Source of the DNA: Chloranthus sessilifolius
Lineage: Eukaryota; Streptophyta; Magnoliopsida; Chloranthales; Chloranthaceae
Length of the DNA: 64,000 nt
Assembly (NCBI GenBank): GCA_021018995.1
Contig: CM037588.1
Location: 96,074,765-96,138,764, forward strand
Reading direction: 5' to 3'
Under the pieces are notes generated by a model that saw only the letters and a program-made list of their open reading frames with translations, was not told the DNA's origin and ran no database searches. Each line of letters starts with the position of its first letter. The stretch's first letter is position 1. Positions 1 to 11,569 of the stretch are shown piece by piece. A program made the translations under genes and the position numbers.

Positions 1-2417
1 TAATCCACTGCCACTAAGATGAAATGAAAACCATTTGAAGGAGGAAAGGGGCCCATAAAGTCAATACCCCACACATCAAACAGTTCCACAACAAGGATGG
101 GTTGTAAAGGCATTGAGTTTCTTTTAGACAACCCTCCTAATTTTTGACATCTTTCACAGGTCCTGCAGTATGTATTGGCATCTCTGAAAAGAGAAGGCCA
201 ATAGAACCCACACTGCAAGACTTTGTCAGTTGTTTTTCTTCCACTAAAGTGACCCCCACAGGTATTTTCATGGCACATGGCCAGAATACTGGGGGCGTCA
301 CTCTCGGGAACACATTTCCGGATGATTTGGTCTGCACAATACTTGTATAAGCAAGGTTCATCCCAGAAAAAGAATTTGACCTGTGAGAAAAATAGGTCTT
401 TGTTCATTTTCGTCCAATGGGCAGAAATCTTACCTATAACTAGATAATTAACAATATGTGCATACCAGGGAACCAAGGATTGGATGGCAAACAGTTGCTC
501 ATCCGGGAAGACATCATTTGTAGCAAGGTCATCAACACCTTTTTCCAACATAATTCTTGACAAGTGGTCAGCCACCATATTTTCTACACCCTTTTTGTCC
601 TTGATTTCGATGTCAAACTCCTGTAACAGGAGTATCCATCTAATCAACCTAGGCTTCACATCCTTCTTGGATAATAGGTACTTCAATGCTGAGTGGTCAG
701 TGAAGATTATAGTTTTAGACCCAAGTAGGTAAGGTCTAAACTTGTCCACAGCAAAAACCACTGCCAGAAGCTCTTTCTCAGTTGTTGTGTAATTCAGCTG
801 AGCTTCAGCAAGTGATTTGCTGAGATAGGCAATGACCACAGGCAGCTTATCTTTTCTCTGGCCCAAGACAACACCTATTGCCAAGTCGGATGCATCACAC
901 ATCAACTCAAAGGGCAGGGTATAGTCAGGTGTTTGGAGTACAGGGGCAGAGGTGAGGCAAATTTTCAAAGTTTCAAAAGCCTCCAGACATTCAGCAAAAA
1001 AGTCAAAGGACACATCCTGGCAGAGCAGGTGGCACAATGGTTTAGCAATTTTGCTGAAGTCTTTGATAAACCTCCTGTAGAATCCAACATGTCTAAGGAA
1101 AGATCTGATTTGCTTGACTATTCTTGGAGGGGGCAAATTTGCAATGAGGTCAACTTCGGCCTTGTCTACCTCAATTCCATCTTTAGAGACTACATGGCCC
1201 AACACAATTCCTTGTGTAACCATGAAGTGGCTCTTTTCCCAACTTAAGACTAAATTGGTCTCCTCACATCTTTGTAAGACCTGGTGGAGGTGTTGTAGAC
1301 ATTGGTCAAAGCTATCCCCATAAACCGAAAAATCATCCATAAAAATTTCTAAGAATTTGTCAATCACATCAGAAAATATGGCATACATACACCTCTGAAA
1401 GGTGGCTGGGGCATTAGACAGCCCAAAAGGCATCCTTCTGTAAGTAAAGGTGCTAACAGGGCAAGTAAATGTAGTTTTCTCTTGATCAAGAGGGTGCACA
1501 AGGATCTGGTTGTACCCTGAGTACCCATCAAGAAAATAGTAAAAAGCTTTCCCAGCCAACTTATCCAAATTTTGATCAATAAAGGGGAGAGGGAAGTGGT
1601 CTTTTCTTGTCTTGGAGTTGAGTTTTCGATAATCGATGCAAACTCTCCAGCCAGTGGTCTCCCTGGCTGGTCTCAGCTCTCCAGACTCGGTTGTTATCAC
1701 TATTATGCCAAACTTCTTAGGCACCACCTGAATAGGTGCCACCCATTCAGAATCAGAAATGGGGTAAATTACCCCAGCATCCAACAATTTGATGATTTCT
1801 TTTAGGACCACCTCCTGCATGTGAGGATTCAGTTTCCTCTGCATTTTCCTGGAGGGTGTTGAGCCCTCCTCTAGATGGATCCTATGCATGCAGATCGATG
1901 CATCAATCCCTCCCAGATCAGCAATGGTCCAGCCAATTGCCTTCTTGTGCTTCCTCAAAACTGTTAGTAATTCCTCCTCTTGCTCATTGGTGAGAGAAGA
2001 GGAGATAATTACAGGAAGTTTTTTATCTTTCTCAAGGAAAGCATATTTCAATTTATCTGAAAGCTTCTTGAGCTCCAGATCAGGGGCTTGCTGGATGGAT
2101 GGCAGGATTGGTGCTTTGTTGGTTTGAGGAAGGGGCAGCAATGTAGGTTTCCACCTGGAATGTTGCACTAAGCCTAAAGAAGACTTCAATGGGGACATGT
2201 CTTCTGGCATTAAATCTGGGCTTCCTTCCTCTACTATGTTCCAAAATTCAGTTAAATTTGTGACAATGTTGCCCCACTCCAGCAGAGTGGGCAGTTCTTC
2301 TTCAACAACTTCTTGTAGTACATCCACTGCAAAGCATTCCTCATTGTCCAGCTGAGGGTACTTTACACTATTGTACACATTAACCTCAACTTTCATATGT
2401 TTGAAAATTACCTCCAT
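1..2417 (-). CDS. Athila pol: reverse transcriptase, RNase H and N-terminal integrase (partial, open to window edge)
   Basis: I read the minus-strand frame whose plus-strand triplets start at multiples of 3, and found no stop from 2432 to the left edge (about 810 codons). The first ATG is at 2417. In order it shows the RT fingers/palm ([13 protein letters not shown] near 1620-1660, [17 protein letters not shown] near 1400-1440), the catalytic FMDDFSVYG near 1320-1348, and RNase H with [12 protein letters not shown] near 665-710. The integrase zinc finger H-H-C-C ([12 protein letters not shown]... then CRTCERCQ) spans about 140-275, and the integrase core starts with [11 protein letters not shown] near 30-65. 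It makes the cDNA of the element and integrates it. One TAA (2433-2435) separates it from the protease frame. The frame itself looks undamaged, unlike gag and protease upstream. The integrase catalytic D,D,E cannot be fully checked because the rest is off-window. Confidence 0.88.
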   Translation of the reverse strand, partial: MEVIFKHMKVEVNVYNSVKYPQLDNEECFAVDVLQEVVEEELPTLLEWGNIVTNLTEFWNIVEEGSPDLMPEDMSPLKSSLGLVQHSRWKPTLLPLPQTNKAPILPSIQQAPDLELKKLSDKLKYAFLEKDKKLPVIISSSLTNEQEEELLTVLRKHKKAIGWTIADLGGIDASICMHRIHLEEGSTPSRKMQRKLNPHMQEVVLKEIIKLLDAGVIYPISDSEWVAPIQVVPKKFGIIVITTESGELRPARETTGWRVCIDYRKLNSKTRKDHFPLPFIDQNLDKLAGKAFYYFLDGYSGYNQILVHPLDQEKTTFTCPVSTFTYRRMPFGLSNAPATFQRCMYAIFSDVIDKFLEIFMDDFSVYGDSFDQCLQHLHQVLQRCEETNLVLSWEKSHFMVTQGIVLGHVVSKDGIEVDKAEVDLIANLPPPRIVKQIRSFLRHVGFYRRFIKDFSKIAKPLCHLLCQDVSFDFFAECLEAFETLKICLTSAPVLQTPDYTLPFELMCDASDLAIGVVLGQRKDKLPVVIAYLSKSLAEAQLNYTTTEKELLAVVFAVDKFRPYLLGSKTIIFTDHSALKYLLSKKDVKPRLIRWILLLQEFDIEIKDKKGVENMVADHLSRIMLEKGVDDLATNDVFPDEQLFAIQSLVPWYAHIVNYLVIGKISAHWTKMNKDLFFSQVKFFFWDEPCLYKYCADQIIRKCVPESDAPSILAMCHENTCGGHFSGRKTTDKVLQCGFYWPSLFRDANTYCRTCERCQKLGGLSKRNSMPLQPILVVELFDVWGIDFMGPFPPSNGFHFILVAVD

Positions 2418-2435
2418 GATCTCAGACTTGCATTA

Positions 2436-2830
2436 AATGCATGCATTGGCAGTGGCCAAGAATGGTCTGCCCAGAATAACAGGTATCAGGGATGTACTCT
2501 TGTTGCAGCCCATGTCCAAAACAAGGAAGTCTGTAGGGTAGAAAAACTTATCTACCCCCACCAAGACATCCTCAACCACTCCCATGGGTCTCCTCTCAGA
2601 CCTATCAACCATCAATAGCACAATGGGGGTGGGTTTAAGCTCCCCCAAACCTAGCTACTGATACACACTGTATGGCAGCAGGTTAACACTGGCTCCAAGG
2701 TCTAGAAGGGCCCTTTCAATCGTGTGGTCTCCAATTATACAGGGAATAGTGGGTATCCCTGGGTCTTACAACTTCTCAGGCATTGTCATGCTTAATACAG
2801 AATTAACTATATCAGTTGCAAAGACCTTTT
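2436..2830 (-). pseudogene. Athila retropepsin (protease) region, interrupted
   Basis: This is the same frame as pol, directly upstream of it. It contains the aspartic protease core: ALLDLGASVNLLPYSVY near 2660-2710 holds the catalytic aspartate, and VILGRPFLATANACI near 2436-2485 is the conserved second half. Stops break it at 2655-2657 (TAG, probably from CAG), at 2766-2768 (TAA), and at its end at 2433-2435. It would process the Gag-Pol polyprotein. The three stops mean that this copy could not make an uninterrupted protease-RT polyprotein. Confidence 0.78.
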
Positions 2831-3242
2831 TGGAAAAATGGCCTCTGGCCTTCCTCTTCTGAGTACAAAGGTCTTTCAGAAATTTTGCATAGGCTAGGAC
2901 CTGTCGGATTGCATCAAGCAAGGGTAAATTGATTTTTACCTACTTAAAGGCCTCCATCATTTCCTCTATTTGTGCATTCCCCTTATCAAAAGGGGAAGGG
3001 CCACTCAAAGCTTGAGGAAATGGCAGCTGAGGGACTACTAGTTCCTCAGCTGCAAGCCTATGACTGAACTTTTATTTTTTTCTTTTTTCTTGTTTTGTCT
3101 CCTACTGAGGCTCAACTATAGCCTCTTTATTTTTCCCTTGTTGAAGGGTAGCAGGCAATTCTTAACTCTGTGCTTTAACAAAATCCTTATCACTTTCACT
3201 CGACAGTTCTTTGGGAATGGCCTCTCCTTGTTCCTGTCCCAC

Positions 3243-4849
3243 CTAGTTGTCTACCAGCCTGCCAGACCTTAGGGCTGTGATGGCATTAGCCCCCTCAAAA
3301 TTTGAGGAGCCTTCTCCAATCGAATATTGGCCCTTAGGGTTGGCTACTGGCTGGCTTGGCAACTTACCTTCTTCTCTTTTGGCCAAGGTATTGGCTATTT
3401 GGCCCAACTGTTCTTCTATTTTCTTTATGCTTTGACTATGAGAAGTCGCAGTCTGATTCAAAGGTCCAAGGCTTTACAATTGGGTCAAAACTTGGTCCTC
3501 GAAAGAAGCACTTCGGGGCTGAGGTGGGGGAACTACCAACTGATTTTACTACTAGGGCTGCTGTTGATGTTGGAAATTCGACCTTGGGGCACATCCCTGG
3601 TTAAACTGCTATTGTGGCCTTTGAGGTAAGGCCAACATCTGTTGTGGTTGCATATAATTGTTTTGCCTCCACCTCAAATTTGGGTGGTCTCTCCATTGGT
3701 AACCAGCATTTTAGTGCTGGTATCCATAAGGATGTTTGTTGTAACCACCAGATTGTTGCTATCCAAATGATTGGGCAGCAGCAGCCTATTCCATCACGTA
3801 CTCAGGGTATTGCCCTGTAGATGGGCACTCTTCAACTGTTGTTGTGGAGATTGGCATATCAAACATGCCTCCATCACTTGTACAGCCATTCGAGGCTGCA
3901 CCACAATCAAAAGTTTATCAAACTTGTCCGAAAGATTAGCCATCTGCATCCTCAGGTCATCATTTCCCCTAACTTCATACATTTTTCCTTTAGAAGTTTC
4001 AGCAAGCCCCAGCTTAGGAGAAGGCTCTTGGACAGCTCTAGATGAGGACAACTTTTGGAAAGCATTTTTACTGATAACCTCGAACAAGTCCTATGCCTCA
4101 TCAGTTGTTTTATGCCTGTACGTTCCACCACAAGAGGTATCTACCATGTCTCTGCTTTTCTCATCTATCCCATTATAGAAGCTCTAGACAAGCTGCCAGT
4201 CAGGGATCTTGTGGTGGGGACATTGTTTGAGCATCTCCTTAAATCTGTCCCAGGATTGATTAAAATCTTCAGTTGGGGATTGGGCAAAAGCAAGTATGCC
4301 TTTCCTCAACTGGCTGGTTTTGGTCTCAAGGAAAAATTTAGACAGAAATCGTGTCTGAAGGTCTTTCCAAGTAGTGATACTGTTGTTTGGGAGAGTAGAC
4401 AACCAGGTGCTGGCTCTGTCCTTTAGGGAGAAAGGAAAGAGCCTTAGCCTAATGGCTTCTGGTCCCAAACCAGCAATGGAGAATGTCGTGCACAGGGCTA
4501 AGAACTGGTCAATGTGATTGTAAGGGTCTTCCTTGCTAAGCCCATGGAAAGAGGGAAGCATTTGGATGATGGAGGTTTTAAGCTCATAGTTTTCCTGAAC
4601 ATCTGGGAATTGAATGCTGAATGGAGAATTATACTCATCAGGAGCATTCAATTCCTTCAATGTTCTGGGTTGCTCTTCACCCATAACTGCTTTCTCAATT
4701 TTAATAGGGGGCTCAATTGTGGTGTGTCTATGCCTTCTCGGTCTTCTACGCCTTTCTATCTCAGGGTTAGGAGGCTCTAATGTAGGACTGAGGGATCTCC
4801 TTCCTAACATGCACACACACCAACAGCAGGGAAGACTACTAGCAGACAC
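3243..4849 (-). pseudogene. Athila gag, broken into several frames
   Basis: The best piece is 4184-4849 (221 codons, minus). It covers the capsid-like retrotrans_gag core: PDEYNSPFSIQFPDV, LPSFHGLSKEDPYNHIDQF, IRLRLFPFSLKDRASTWL, and KQCPHHKIPDWQLV before the stop at 4184. Downstream pieces continue the protein: 3794-4087 contains KNAFQKLSSSRAV and a degraded zinc-knuckle region (ACLICQSP), and 3243-3461 contains the gag C-terminal block QSIKKIEEQLGQIANTLAKR ending in ITALRSGR. Stops and frame changes between pieces make it non-functional as one polypeptide. Gag would form the virus-like particle around the RNA. Confidence 0.82.
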
Positions 4850-5106
4850 ATTACACTTAACAAAATTACAACTATCCTAATCAACTGTTGTAGAATTTTC
4901 AAAGGAGAAATAGACTGAGTTTTGAGGGTTAGAGAAGTGCAAACAGAGGTAGCTAGACTCCCAGTGTAGTTCTACTTTCCTTCTTTACTGTTGTCCAGAT
5001 CTGAAAGAAAAATTCCACATATAAATCAGTAGTATCAATTATTCACAAGTACAGCTACCAAAGAATAAAGAATACAAAAATCTAGGGTCTACTATTAGAT
5101 TAAGGC
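4850..5106 (-). other. Athila 5' leader between primer site and gag
   Basis: Noncoding stretch between the primer-binding site and the first gag codons. I see no further ORF or repeat in it. Confidence 0.5.
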
Positions 5107-5124
5107 TCCCCGACAACGGCGCGA
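5107..5124 (-). other. Primer-binding site, tRNA-Asp type
   Basis: On the minus strand this reads TCGCGCCGTTGTCGGGGA. It differs at the second base from the TGGCGCC... site complementary to the 3' end of tRNA-Asp that Athila elements use. Six bases (5125-5130) separate it from the LTR end at 5131. It primes minus-strand cDNA synthesis. Confidence 0.8.
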
Positions 5125-5130
5125 AAAACT

Positions 5131-7599
5131 TGTTGGTGTATTTTAAGTGCTTGCTACTAACTTTATTGGAGATGATGATAAGAATTGGGTAAGTAAAAAT
5201 CAAAGATGGATTGAGGAGCAGCAAGCCTAAAAATACACAGTCCTGCAAGATGCAGGGCCTGTTGTAGCAAGTTTTGATAAGTAAGAGTTTGTCCCACAGG
5301 GAAAGTTGATCTAAAGCTCCAAGGGAGCTATCTCTAGTAGGCCCTCCAGATTTGGCTACAGATCTAGCAATCCTAAATGGAAGGGGATTTATGGTCACTA
5401 TAGTCTAAATCCTAAGATAACTTAATGCCTAAACTACAGAAAGGGTTGAGAAGGGTGATGGAGTGTGAGAAAATAAATATAAAAGGGTGAGAAGTATGCT
5501 ATTAGGTACAGATCTGATGGGTCTTATAACTCAGACTCAGATCTGCTGCTATAGAAATCCTGTCCAATGGCTACATTATCACCAAAGAAGAGAAAGGATC
5601 CAACTCACTCCTATGCCATGATCCAATCCCTTATGGCTATAACCTGTCCACTTGAATGGTCACAGACTATCCAATAGGGGAACCACAATCCAGAGATGGG
5701 TCAGAACAAGTTTATCATTGTAGGCACTACTTCATCCAGGCTACAAGCTCAAGAATCCATAGGAACCTCAACCTCTAAAGTTCTGTGTGTGGGGCTAGGC
5801 CTACAAAGTGCACTAGCCTGGACACACAGAACCAGCAAGAGTTTGAGTACTAGCTTTTAATCTTTGCTATTCACTGCTCTAGAAAGATAGCAGTGATTCA
5901 ATAAAAAGCCTATAATCTCTACAGCCAGATCAGATCTGCCATCTGATGGTGGGTCTATACAAATACAGGGAAGTCTGTCTCTGCACAATCTCTCACAAGG
6001 CTACAAGCACAAGTGCAGAGAAGAAGAATCTGTCTTAGATCTATGGATTGGCTTCACCCTAGGGCTATAATCTGTCCACTTGAATGGTCACAGACTATCC
6101 ACAGAGGCTATCCTCCTCACAGAGGTCTAAGACAGAACAAGGACATTGCTGCCGCCACCATGTTCACAAGGCTACCAGCTCAAGCTCCCATGGGGATTCA
6201 GATTTAGTGGGTCCTGTGGTGGGGCTAGGCCTGCAATGTGCCTAACCTGGCCACACAAGTCACTTGGATCTAAGTATAGCCTTAAAGACAATCCTCCATT
6301 GCTTACAGTACAACTTAGCAATGGAGGATCTCAAGGCTGCAGCTTTGCATAGAACAACTCACAAAACAACAATCTCATACATACAATAGATCCTATTACA
6401 AAACTCCATTAAAACTATACCAAATAATCATACAAAGGCATAGCCAGCAAGTGTTGGACTATGGAGAGAAAGAAAAAGGAAAAAAAGAAAACTCCTAAAC
6501 CCTAACCTTAGCCTACTGTAATTCTACAGTCGATTTCAAGAAGGAGTACAGAAGTTAAGTCCCAAAAAGAGAGATCCTTAAACCTAAGCTAGGCTTAGGC
6601 TTATATAGCAGTCGGCTCTCTCAGAATTAGTGTTAAGAAAACCCTAATTTTTCAATGTAATTATGGCTCATTCCTGTCCCTTGGATGCCTCGGGGTGTGT
6701 GCACAAAGATTGGAGCATTAGAGTGCGTGCCCTAATTGTTGGAAGTTCCCGGATTGCCCTTGCAGAAGTGGGGCGAAGTTAAGAACCAGATCCTCGCTGG
6801 GTAGAAAAGATTTCTAGATCTTGTCGCGTGGTAGAATTGGCATCACGGGGTTGAATTGACTTGAAGCTCATGCAGTCGCGAGATTGATACTTTGGTCATC
6901 GCGGGATACTTCTGGCTATCGCGAGATTGCTCTTTCCTTTTGAATGGCGCGGGAATTGCACGCGCGATTTGTCCCTTAGTAAATCTCGCGAGGATCCTCG
7001 CGAGGAAGCAGTGTTCATAGGCCTATGGATCGCGTGAACAATTCCTTGAAGGTTTGTATCCCGCAGCCACTGTGCGACAGCTGCGTGCAAGAGTGCCTGG
7101 AGCTCTCTCTCTTCAGTGAATTGCGTGACGATTGAAGACTCCTTTCTTGAGCTCCGCGAGACTGCGCCAGTGCTGATGACTGAAACTCACGAGAACCTCA
7201 CGAAGTCTGCTTTTCAATTCTTTCTATCATCGAGACACATGGCGAGCGGTCAAGATCAAGGCTGACCGATTGTTGTCTTTGTCTTTAGAAGCCCACGACA
7301 ACTGTGTGAAGAAATTCTCTCTGGTTTAATTGAACCCTGCGACATCTTTGCGAGGCATTCTTCTTAGTTTGTTTCTACTTTGTTGTGCCTATGCTGCAGC
7401 CAATTCTCTGTCTGGGTTCAACCTTCATTCTTCTGAGGGGCTTCTAGGGCAATAGTAGGCTTCTTAGCATGGTTAGGGGTTTATTTGCAGCTGCTGCTTA
7501 TTACCTACAGAATAGACTTAAAACACATTTATTAAATGATTAAGGGTCTAACAGAGATTAAATTAAGGGGTGAAAAGTGGTACTTTTCAGGTCTTAACA
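5131..7599 (-). repeat. Athila 5' LTR (about 2.47 kb)
   Basis: It starts TGTTGGTGTA and ends GTCTTAACA on the plus strand. It aligns end to end by eye with the solo LTR at 30373-32867 (shared blocks near 5250-5380 and 30490-30610, and at the last 60 bp). Read on the minus strand, U3 lies at the 7599 side, the TATA box at 6601-6607, and R/U5 toward 5131. U3 carries many CGCGAG-type CpG motifs (6780-7340). Confidence 0.9.
6601..6607 (-). promoter_or_regulatory. TATA box of the Athila 5' LTR promoter
   Basis: The minus strand reads GCTATATAAGCC, placed between the CpG-rich U3 and the R/U5 part. The equivalent position in the solo LTR (31809-31816) also has a TATA box. Confidence 0.55.
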
Positions 7600-9480
7600 A
7601 TGACTTACTTTTTTAACTTTATATTATCTAGAGACTTGGGAATTGGGCCTTTTTTAAATGGATTTTTCAACAAATTAAAGTAATGGATATAGTAATCTTC
7701 CCATGTCAAGAACCTACCTTTTTCTTTATGGCCATTAATGCCTTGAATTGGTTTTGCGAGACTTATTCCTTGAATCAATTTTGTTCAGGGCTAAACTCGG
7801 TTACTCATCTGTCATTCACTAATTCTAGTGTTTTCAATCCTTTGTATAGTGGTTGTCTCAGGCCTCTGATAGACATGCCCAAACAAAGCCCAGTCTTTAT
7901 AAGCTCTGAAAGGTCCCGCATCTTATCAACACTAAACCAGGAGTTGGTGCTTGACGCATTGTGCATCATTGGATGTTTACCTCAATAGGGGTAGGACGTT
8001 GAAATAGAACTGAGTAGACCATAGTCTTAAATCTTGGTAGATACCGATGCACATAAGCTTTTTTCATACCAATACTGATACCAGTTATCACATATCATTA
8101 TCAACTTTGCAGGTTATTTGGCCCTTTCCACCTATTTTAATCTTGATTTTGCCCAAATTTAGCTCCTTTCCAAGGGCAAATCACCTCCAAATACATAACA
8201 AATTTTCCTGATTTTGTTCTCTTTAATGTGCATTGATACCGACAATATGTATCGGCTCTTAGCAAGCCAATCCGATCACCAATACTGGGATTGAAAACAT
8301 ATATTAAGGAAATCATCTTTTAGTTAAAGATTTTGTCTATGATGAATGGTCGGACCCTCATGGGCGGGAAAGTGGCCTACACATCTGAATGACATTGTCA
8401 TGCACACAGACTTCCATGCACTTCAATGTCCACATGCATCACAAGGGAGAGCTAATGTCCAGTTCAAAGTCCTGCCCCTCAAGCCTTATATTGTTCTCCC
8501 CGCCCTTTTTGCCAATTTTAACTAAGAAGTTTTGCTCACTATTTGCATTTTCTTTTTTTGTATGTGTGAAAGGCATCAATGTCAAGCCTCGGGTCTATGG
8601 TGATACATGAGTCTACACATCACATTCCAGTGTTTCAAAGTTTCCTGTTTACAAAATTTTTATTTAGCTTAATCTCTATAGCACAGATCTTCTCTTGATT
8701 TTACTTGCAACTATTGATGTTTTGGGAATGAACTGAACTCATCAGTCTTAAGTTCATATTTCAAAGCTTCAAGCTTCAGGTTTTGTGTTTCTTAGTTGGT
8801 CACCTCATTGAACTGAACTAAACTGATGAAAAGTTCAATGCTTCAAGTAAATTTTAATCATGTGTCTCCTCTTCAGTAAAACCATCTTTGTTTCTATACT
8901 TATCCAAGAAAACTAAAAAGAGAGTGTGCATGCTACAAGATGAGAATTTAAATTGAGAGACAAAGTGGCTAAATGAATCAAAGTAGCAACTCTCAGTGAA
9001 TAATTTTAAATCCCTAAACTAAATGCCAAGGTATCATACATTGAATCATAACCGTTTACTTACATTGGCAGATTTTCTATGGTATTTCTCTAATTTTTTT
9101 TCCCTCAAAACTACCAATATCTATCGAAAATCTCATTCATACAAGAAAATACAGGCCTGTATTTTCTAGATTTTTAACTATAGAAATAGTACACGTTGAT
9201 AGAAATAAAATGGCTTCGAGGAGTGGTATATGCTACATACATCTCAACTTTATGTATCTTAATAGAGCTAACTGATATATATATATAGCACATGATTAGA
9301 TTTACAGGCTAATACTTCATGGAGAACTGAATTTGCATACCAAACTACAAACTGAATCTCTACTATTGAAAAAAATTACTAAAACTAGTAAATTCAGGAC
9401 ACAAACATGATTAAGTAATTAGCTAAAATCCTAAAAATCACAGAAACCATTAAAAACAGAAAGGGAAACTATATAGATCC
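7600..9480. other. No gene recognised; probably interior of the CACTA element that ends at 10483
   Basis: Short ORFs here (for example 7683-7988 plus) have no recognisable domain. A diverged dispersed repeat at about 8030-8295 has GATACC/GGTATC-type inverted motifs (ACCGACAATATGTATCGG). It resembles the foldback sequence at 18925-19120. Otherwise this is AT-rich noncoding DNA. Confidence 0.4.
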
Positions 9481-9485
9481 ATAAA

Positions 9486-10240
9486 CTAAACGCCTAACCA
9501 TCCAATAGTAATTTCATCGAACAAGTAGTGGGCTATATCTTTAGGAATGGAATTGAAAAATGAAGTATGATATGAATATAAGAGATAATAATCAAATATA
9601 AGAGGTAAAGACCTTTTGCTCTCCACCGAACTCTCCGATGCTTGTCTCCGTTCAATCGCAAGTTCTTGATCTGGATCTAGAACTAACAAAGCCTCAGGGC
9701 TCAAACTCTCCTCACCTCTGTTTCCCTCGTTCGACTCCACAAACTCCAACTAATCTCCCACCGCCAATTTTGAAACCGACGAACACGATCTCAGATCTCG
9801 ACCTCTAGCACTCAAAAACTCTTCGTCTCCTCCATTTTCTGCCTCGGATTCTATGAATTCCATCTCCTCTCTCTTCGACTTTGAAACTGACGAACTCGAC
9901 GATCCTGATCTAAACTTACTACTACAGTGCGAAGCTTTCAAAACTTTCAACGAATCTAGAGGGTACAGAGAGAGAGATTTCGATCTATATAGATTAGCTG
10001 GGATTTTAAACTTTGTAGCTGAGAAAAAATCCTAATCGAGAGCACTGCAAGTGTAAAAATCAATAGAGGAGAGATTTGACCATGGAGATCAAAGAGATCT
10101 GAGTCAGGAGATTTGAAGAAGGAGAAGAAGAAGAAGAAGAAGATTGAGCAACCTCGATTTCATGCGAGTTAGGGTTCGTCGAGAGAGACGAAGAAGAGAG
10201 AGAGAGGCTAGGGTTTCTGAGAGAAAAAGAAGGGATGAGT
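9486..10240 (-). pseudogene. Possible captured 5' end of an unidentified gene inside CACTA-I
   Basis: On the minus strand, 10240-10040 looks like a plant 5' UTR: CT-rich, a CTT microsatellite (about 10110-10145), and two AAACCCTA/AACCCTA telobox-like motifs. Below it, 9950-9750 encodes a short acidic and serine-rich peptide (SSSSSVSKSKREEMEFIESE). After a stop, 9749-9486 encodes a related peptide starting MEFVESNEGNRGEES. The repeated MEF(I/V)ES block suggests an internal duplication of a first exon. I do not recognise the protein. It could also be the 5' gene of the CACTA element itself. Confidence 0.3.
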
Positions 10241-10483
10241 CTCTGAGATGTTTTATGTTAGAGATAAAGAAATAAAAGAGAGGTTGGGGGTTCAGCCCGA
10301 TAGATTTGCACGTGCTATTATCACGTGAAGAGGGGATTATTTATTAAAATAATTTTTAACTTAAAAAATCACTGTTTTAACTTAAAATACCATTGTTTTA
10401 GGCAATAGAATATTACACCACTATTTTAAGTAGTGGTTTATTTTATGTTGTTACAGTGGTTTTTCCTTCATTTTGACATAGTG
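10241..10483. mobile_element. Terminus of a second CACTA element (CACTA-I)
   Basis: The last bases, read inward on the minus strand, are CACTATGTCAAAATGAAGGA. They match the right end of the 24-kb element (CACTACGTGAAAATGAAGAA) closely. A subterminal inverted motif, CCACTATTTTAAGTAGTGG, is at about 10418-10436. The bases after the end are GGT (10484-10486, presumed 3-bp target duplication), and copia RNase H coding starts at once. The other end was not found between 7600 and 10240. It probably lies left of the window, which would make the Athila element an insertion inside CACTA-I. Confidence 0.7.
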
Positions 10484-10789
10484 GGTGAAAGAAGCATTGT
10501 GGCATCAGGGCTTAGTTGGGGATTTGGGGATCGCACAAGAAAGTGTTGATGTATTCTACGATAACCAAAGTACTATTTACTTAGCAAAGAATCATATATA
10601 TCATTCTTATACAAAGCACATTGATATATGGTATCACTTCATATGACATGTAATCGAAGATGGTGAGATATCTTTGAAAAAATTGAGATATCTTTGAAGA
10701 AGGTGAGTACGAAGGACAATCCTGCGGATATGATGACAAAGGTAATACCGGTAGTCAAGTCTAAACATTGTTTAGATTTAATCAATATT
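10484..10789 (+). pseudogene. Ty1-copia pol 3' end: RNase H
   Basis: The translation begins VKEALWHQGLVGDLG, then VFYDNQSTIYLAKN with the RNase H catalytic aspartate, KHIDIWYHF, and after damage KDNPADMMTK and KHCLDL. This is the classic copia RNase H tail. Damage includes a TGA after YHFI and a local duplication of about 23 bp (TGAGATATCTTTGAA repeated, 10660-10705) that shifts the frame. The upstream part of the copia element is missing because CACTA-I inserted exactly here. Confidence 0.88.
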
Positions 10790-10879
10790 TAGCAGGTTTG
10801 AGCACCCTCGGGATGCTGGTGGCAGCGGTGATACGAATATAACAATGATCGTAAGAAAGAGTACAAGGTAGAGCTTAGA

Positions 10880-11425
10880 GCCAGGTGGAGAATTGTTATT
10901 TAGGCTCTAACTTGATTTGCTCACTCAAGCGGACTTGGTTGTCGCTCGAGCGAGGTGGCAAGGAGAGAAAACTCTCGGGTGAAAGTCACTCAAGCGATTT
11001 TAGTTGTCGCTCAAGCGACCAATGTGCTATCACACAGATCAAACTCTCTGGTCTAAGTTGCTCGAGTGACTTTAGTTATTGTTCAAGTGGCCCGCGATGG
11101 CCCAGTTGCGTTTACACTCCATATTTAGCTAGTTTCTCTTATCTTAGAAGTAGGAATTGTGTCTTCTATATAAAGCAAAATCTCTTGGTCAAATAGTAAG
11201 GTTGAGATATCTTTGTAAAGCTTTGGAAAACCTAACTACGGTTTTGTGGAGAGTTTTGGTGAGACTTGAGTATTTTTGTATTCTTGTTTGATCATCAATA
11301 TAGTGAATTATCGTTATCAGTGGACGCAGGCATATTATCGAACCACGTAAATATTTTCTCTTATGAGACTGTGTTTGATTTCCTCTATTTTACATTCTTA
11401 TTTGATCGTTCATCGTAAGCAACCA
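10880..11425 (+). repeat. Ty1-copia polypurine tract and 3' LTR
   Basis: The polypurine tract CCAGGTGGAGAA precedes an LTR starting TGTTATTTAGG at 10894. The LTR contains the block GTGGACGCAGGCA followed by CCGAACCACGTAAAT-like sequence (about 11320-11350) common in plant copia LTRs. The 3' end is uncertain (candidates near 11394 and 11425) because no 5' LTR is available for comparison. Three imperfect copies of a CTCAAGCGA...TCGCTCAAGCGA hyphenated palindrome occur at about 10920-11095. Confidence 0.7.
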
Positions 11426-11569
11426 ATGGTTTATTTAGAGTATGCTTAGCCAAAAAAAATTAAATTTAGAAAGAAAAACCAAAACCATGTTATCCATCTA
11501 AGGTGAATAACAACCTTTCAGATAGTACATCTCAGCTTAAATATAGTGTGATGTAGTTGGTATGAGAAA

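Larger units (their letters stand above)
1..7599 (-). mobile_element. Athila-like Ty3/gypsy LTR retrotransposon, 5' portion (3' end lies left of the window)
   Basis: Reading the minus strand from 7599 to 1 gives a 5' LTR, a primer-binding site, gag, protease, reverse transcriptase, RNase H and the first part of integrase. This is the standard Ty3/gypsy order. The Athila assignment rests on the gag core (PDEYNSPF, then AIRLRLFPFSLKDRA and NSITTWKDL), the RT motif FMDD rather than YVDD, the integrase stretch [12 protein letters not shown], and a tRNA-Asp-like primer site. The LTR ends TGTT...AACA. The base after it (7600) starts ATGAC, the presumed target duplication, whose partner is outside the window. 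A solo LTR of the same family sits at 30373-32867. Confidence 0.9.

Noticed and set aside
3060..4426. Plus-strand ORFs overlapping the Athila gag region
   Set aside because: Complement of gag; the minus strand carries the recognisable protein.
7683..7988. 101-codon plus ORF
   Set aside because: No recognisable motif, no codon-like pattern, and it lies in transposon interior.
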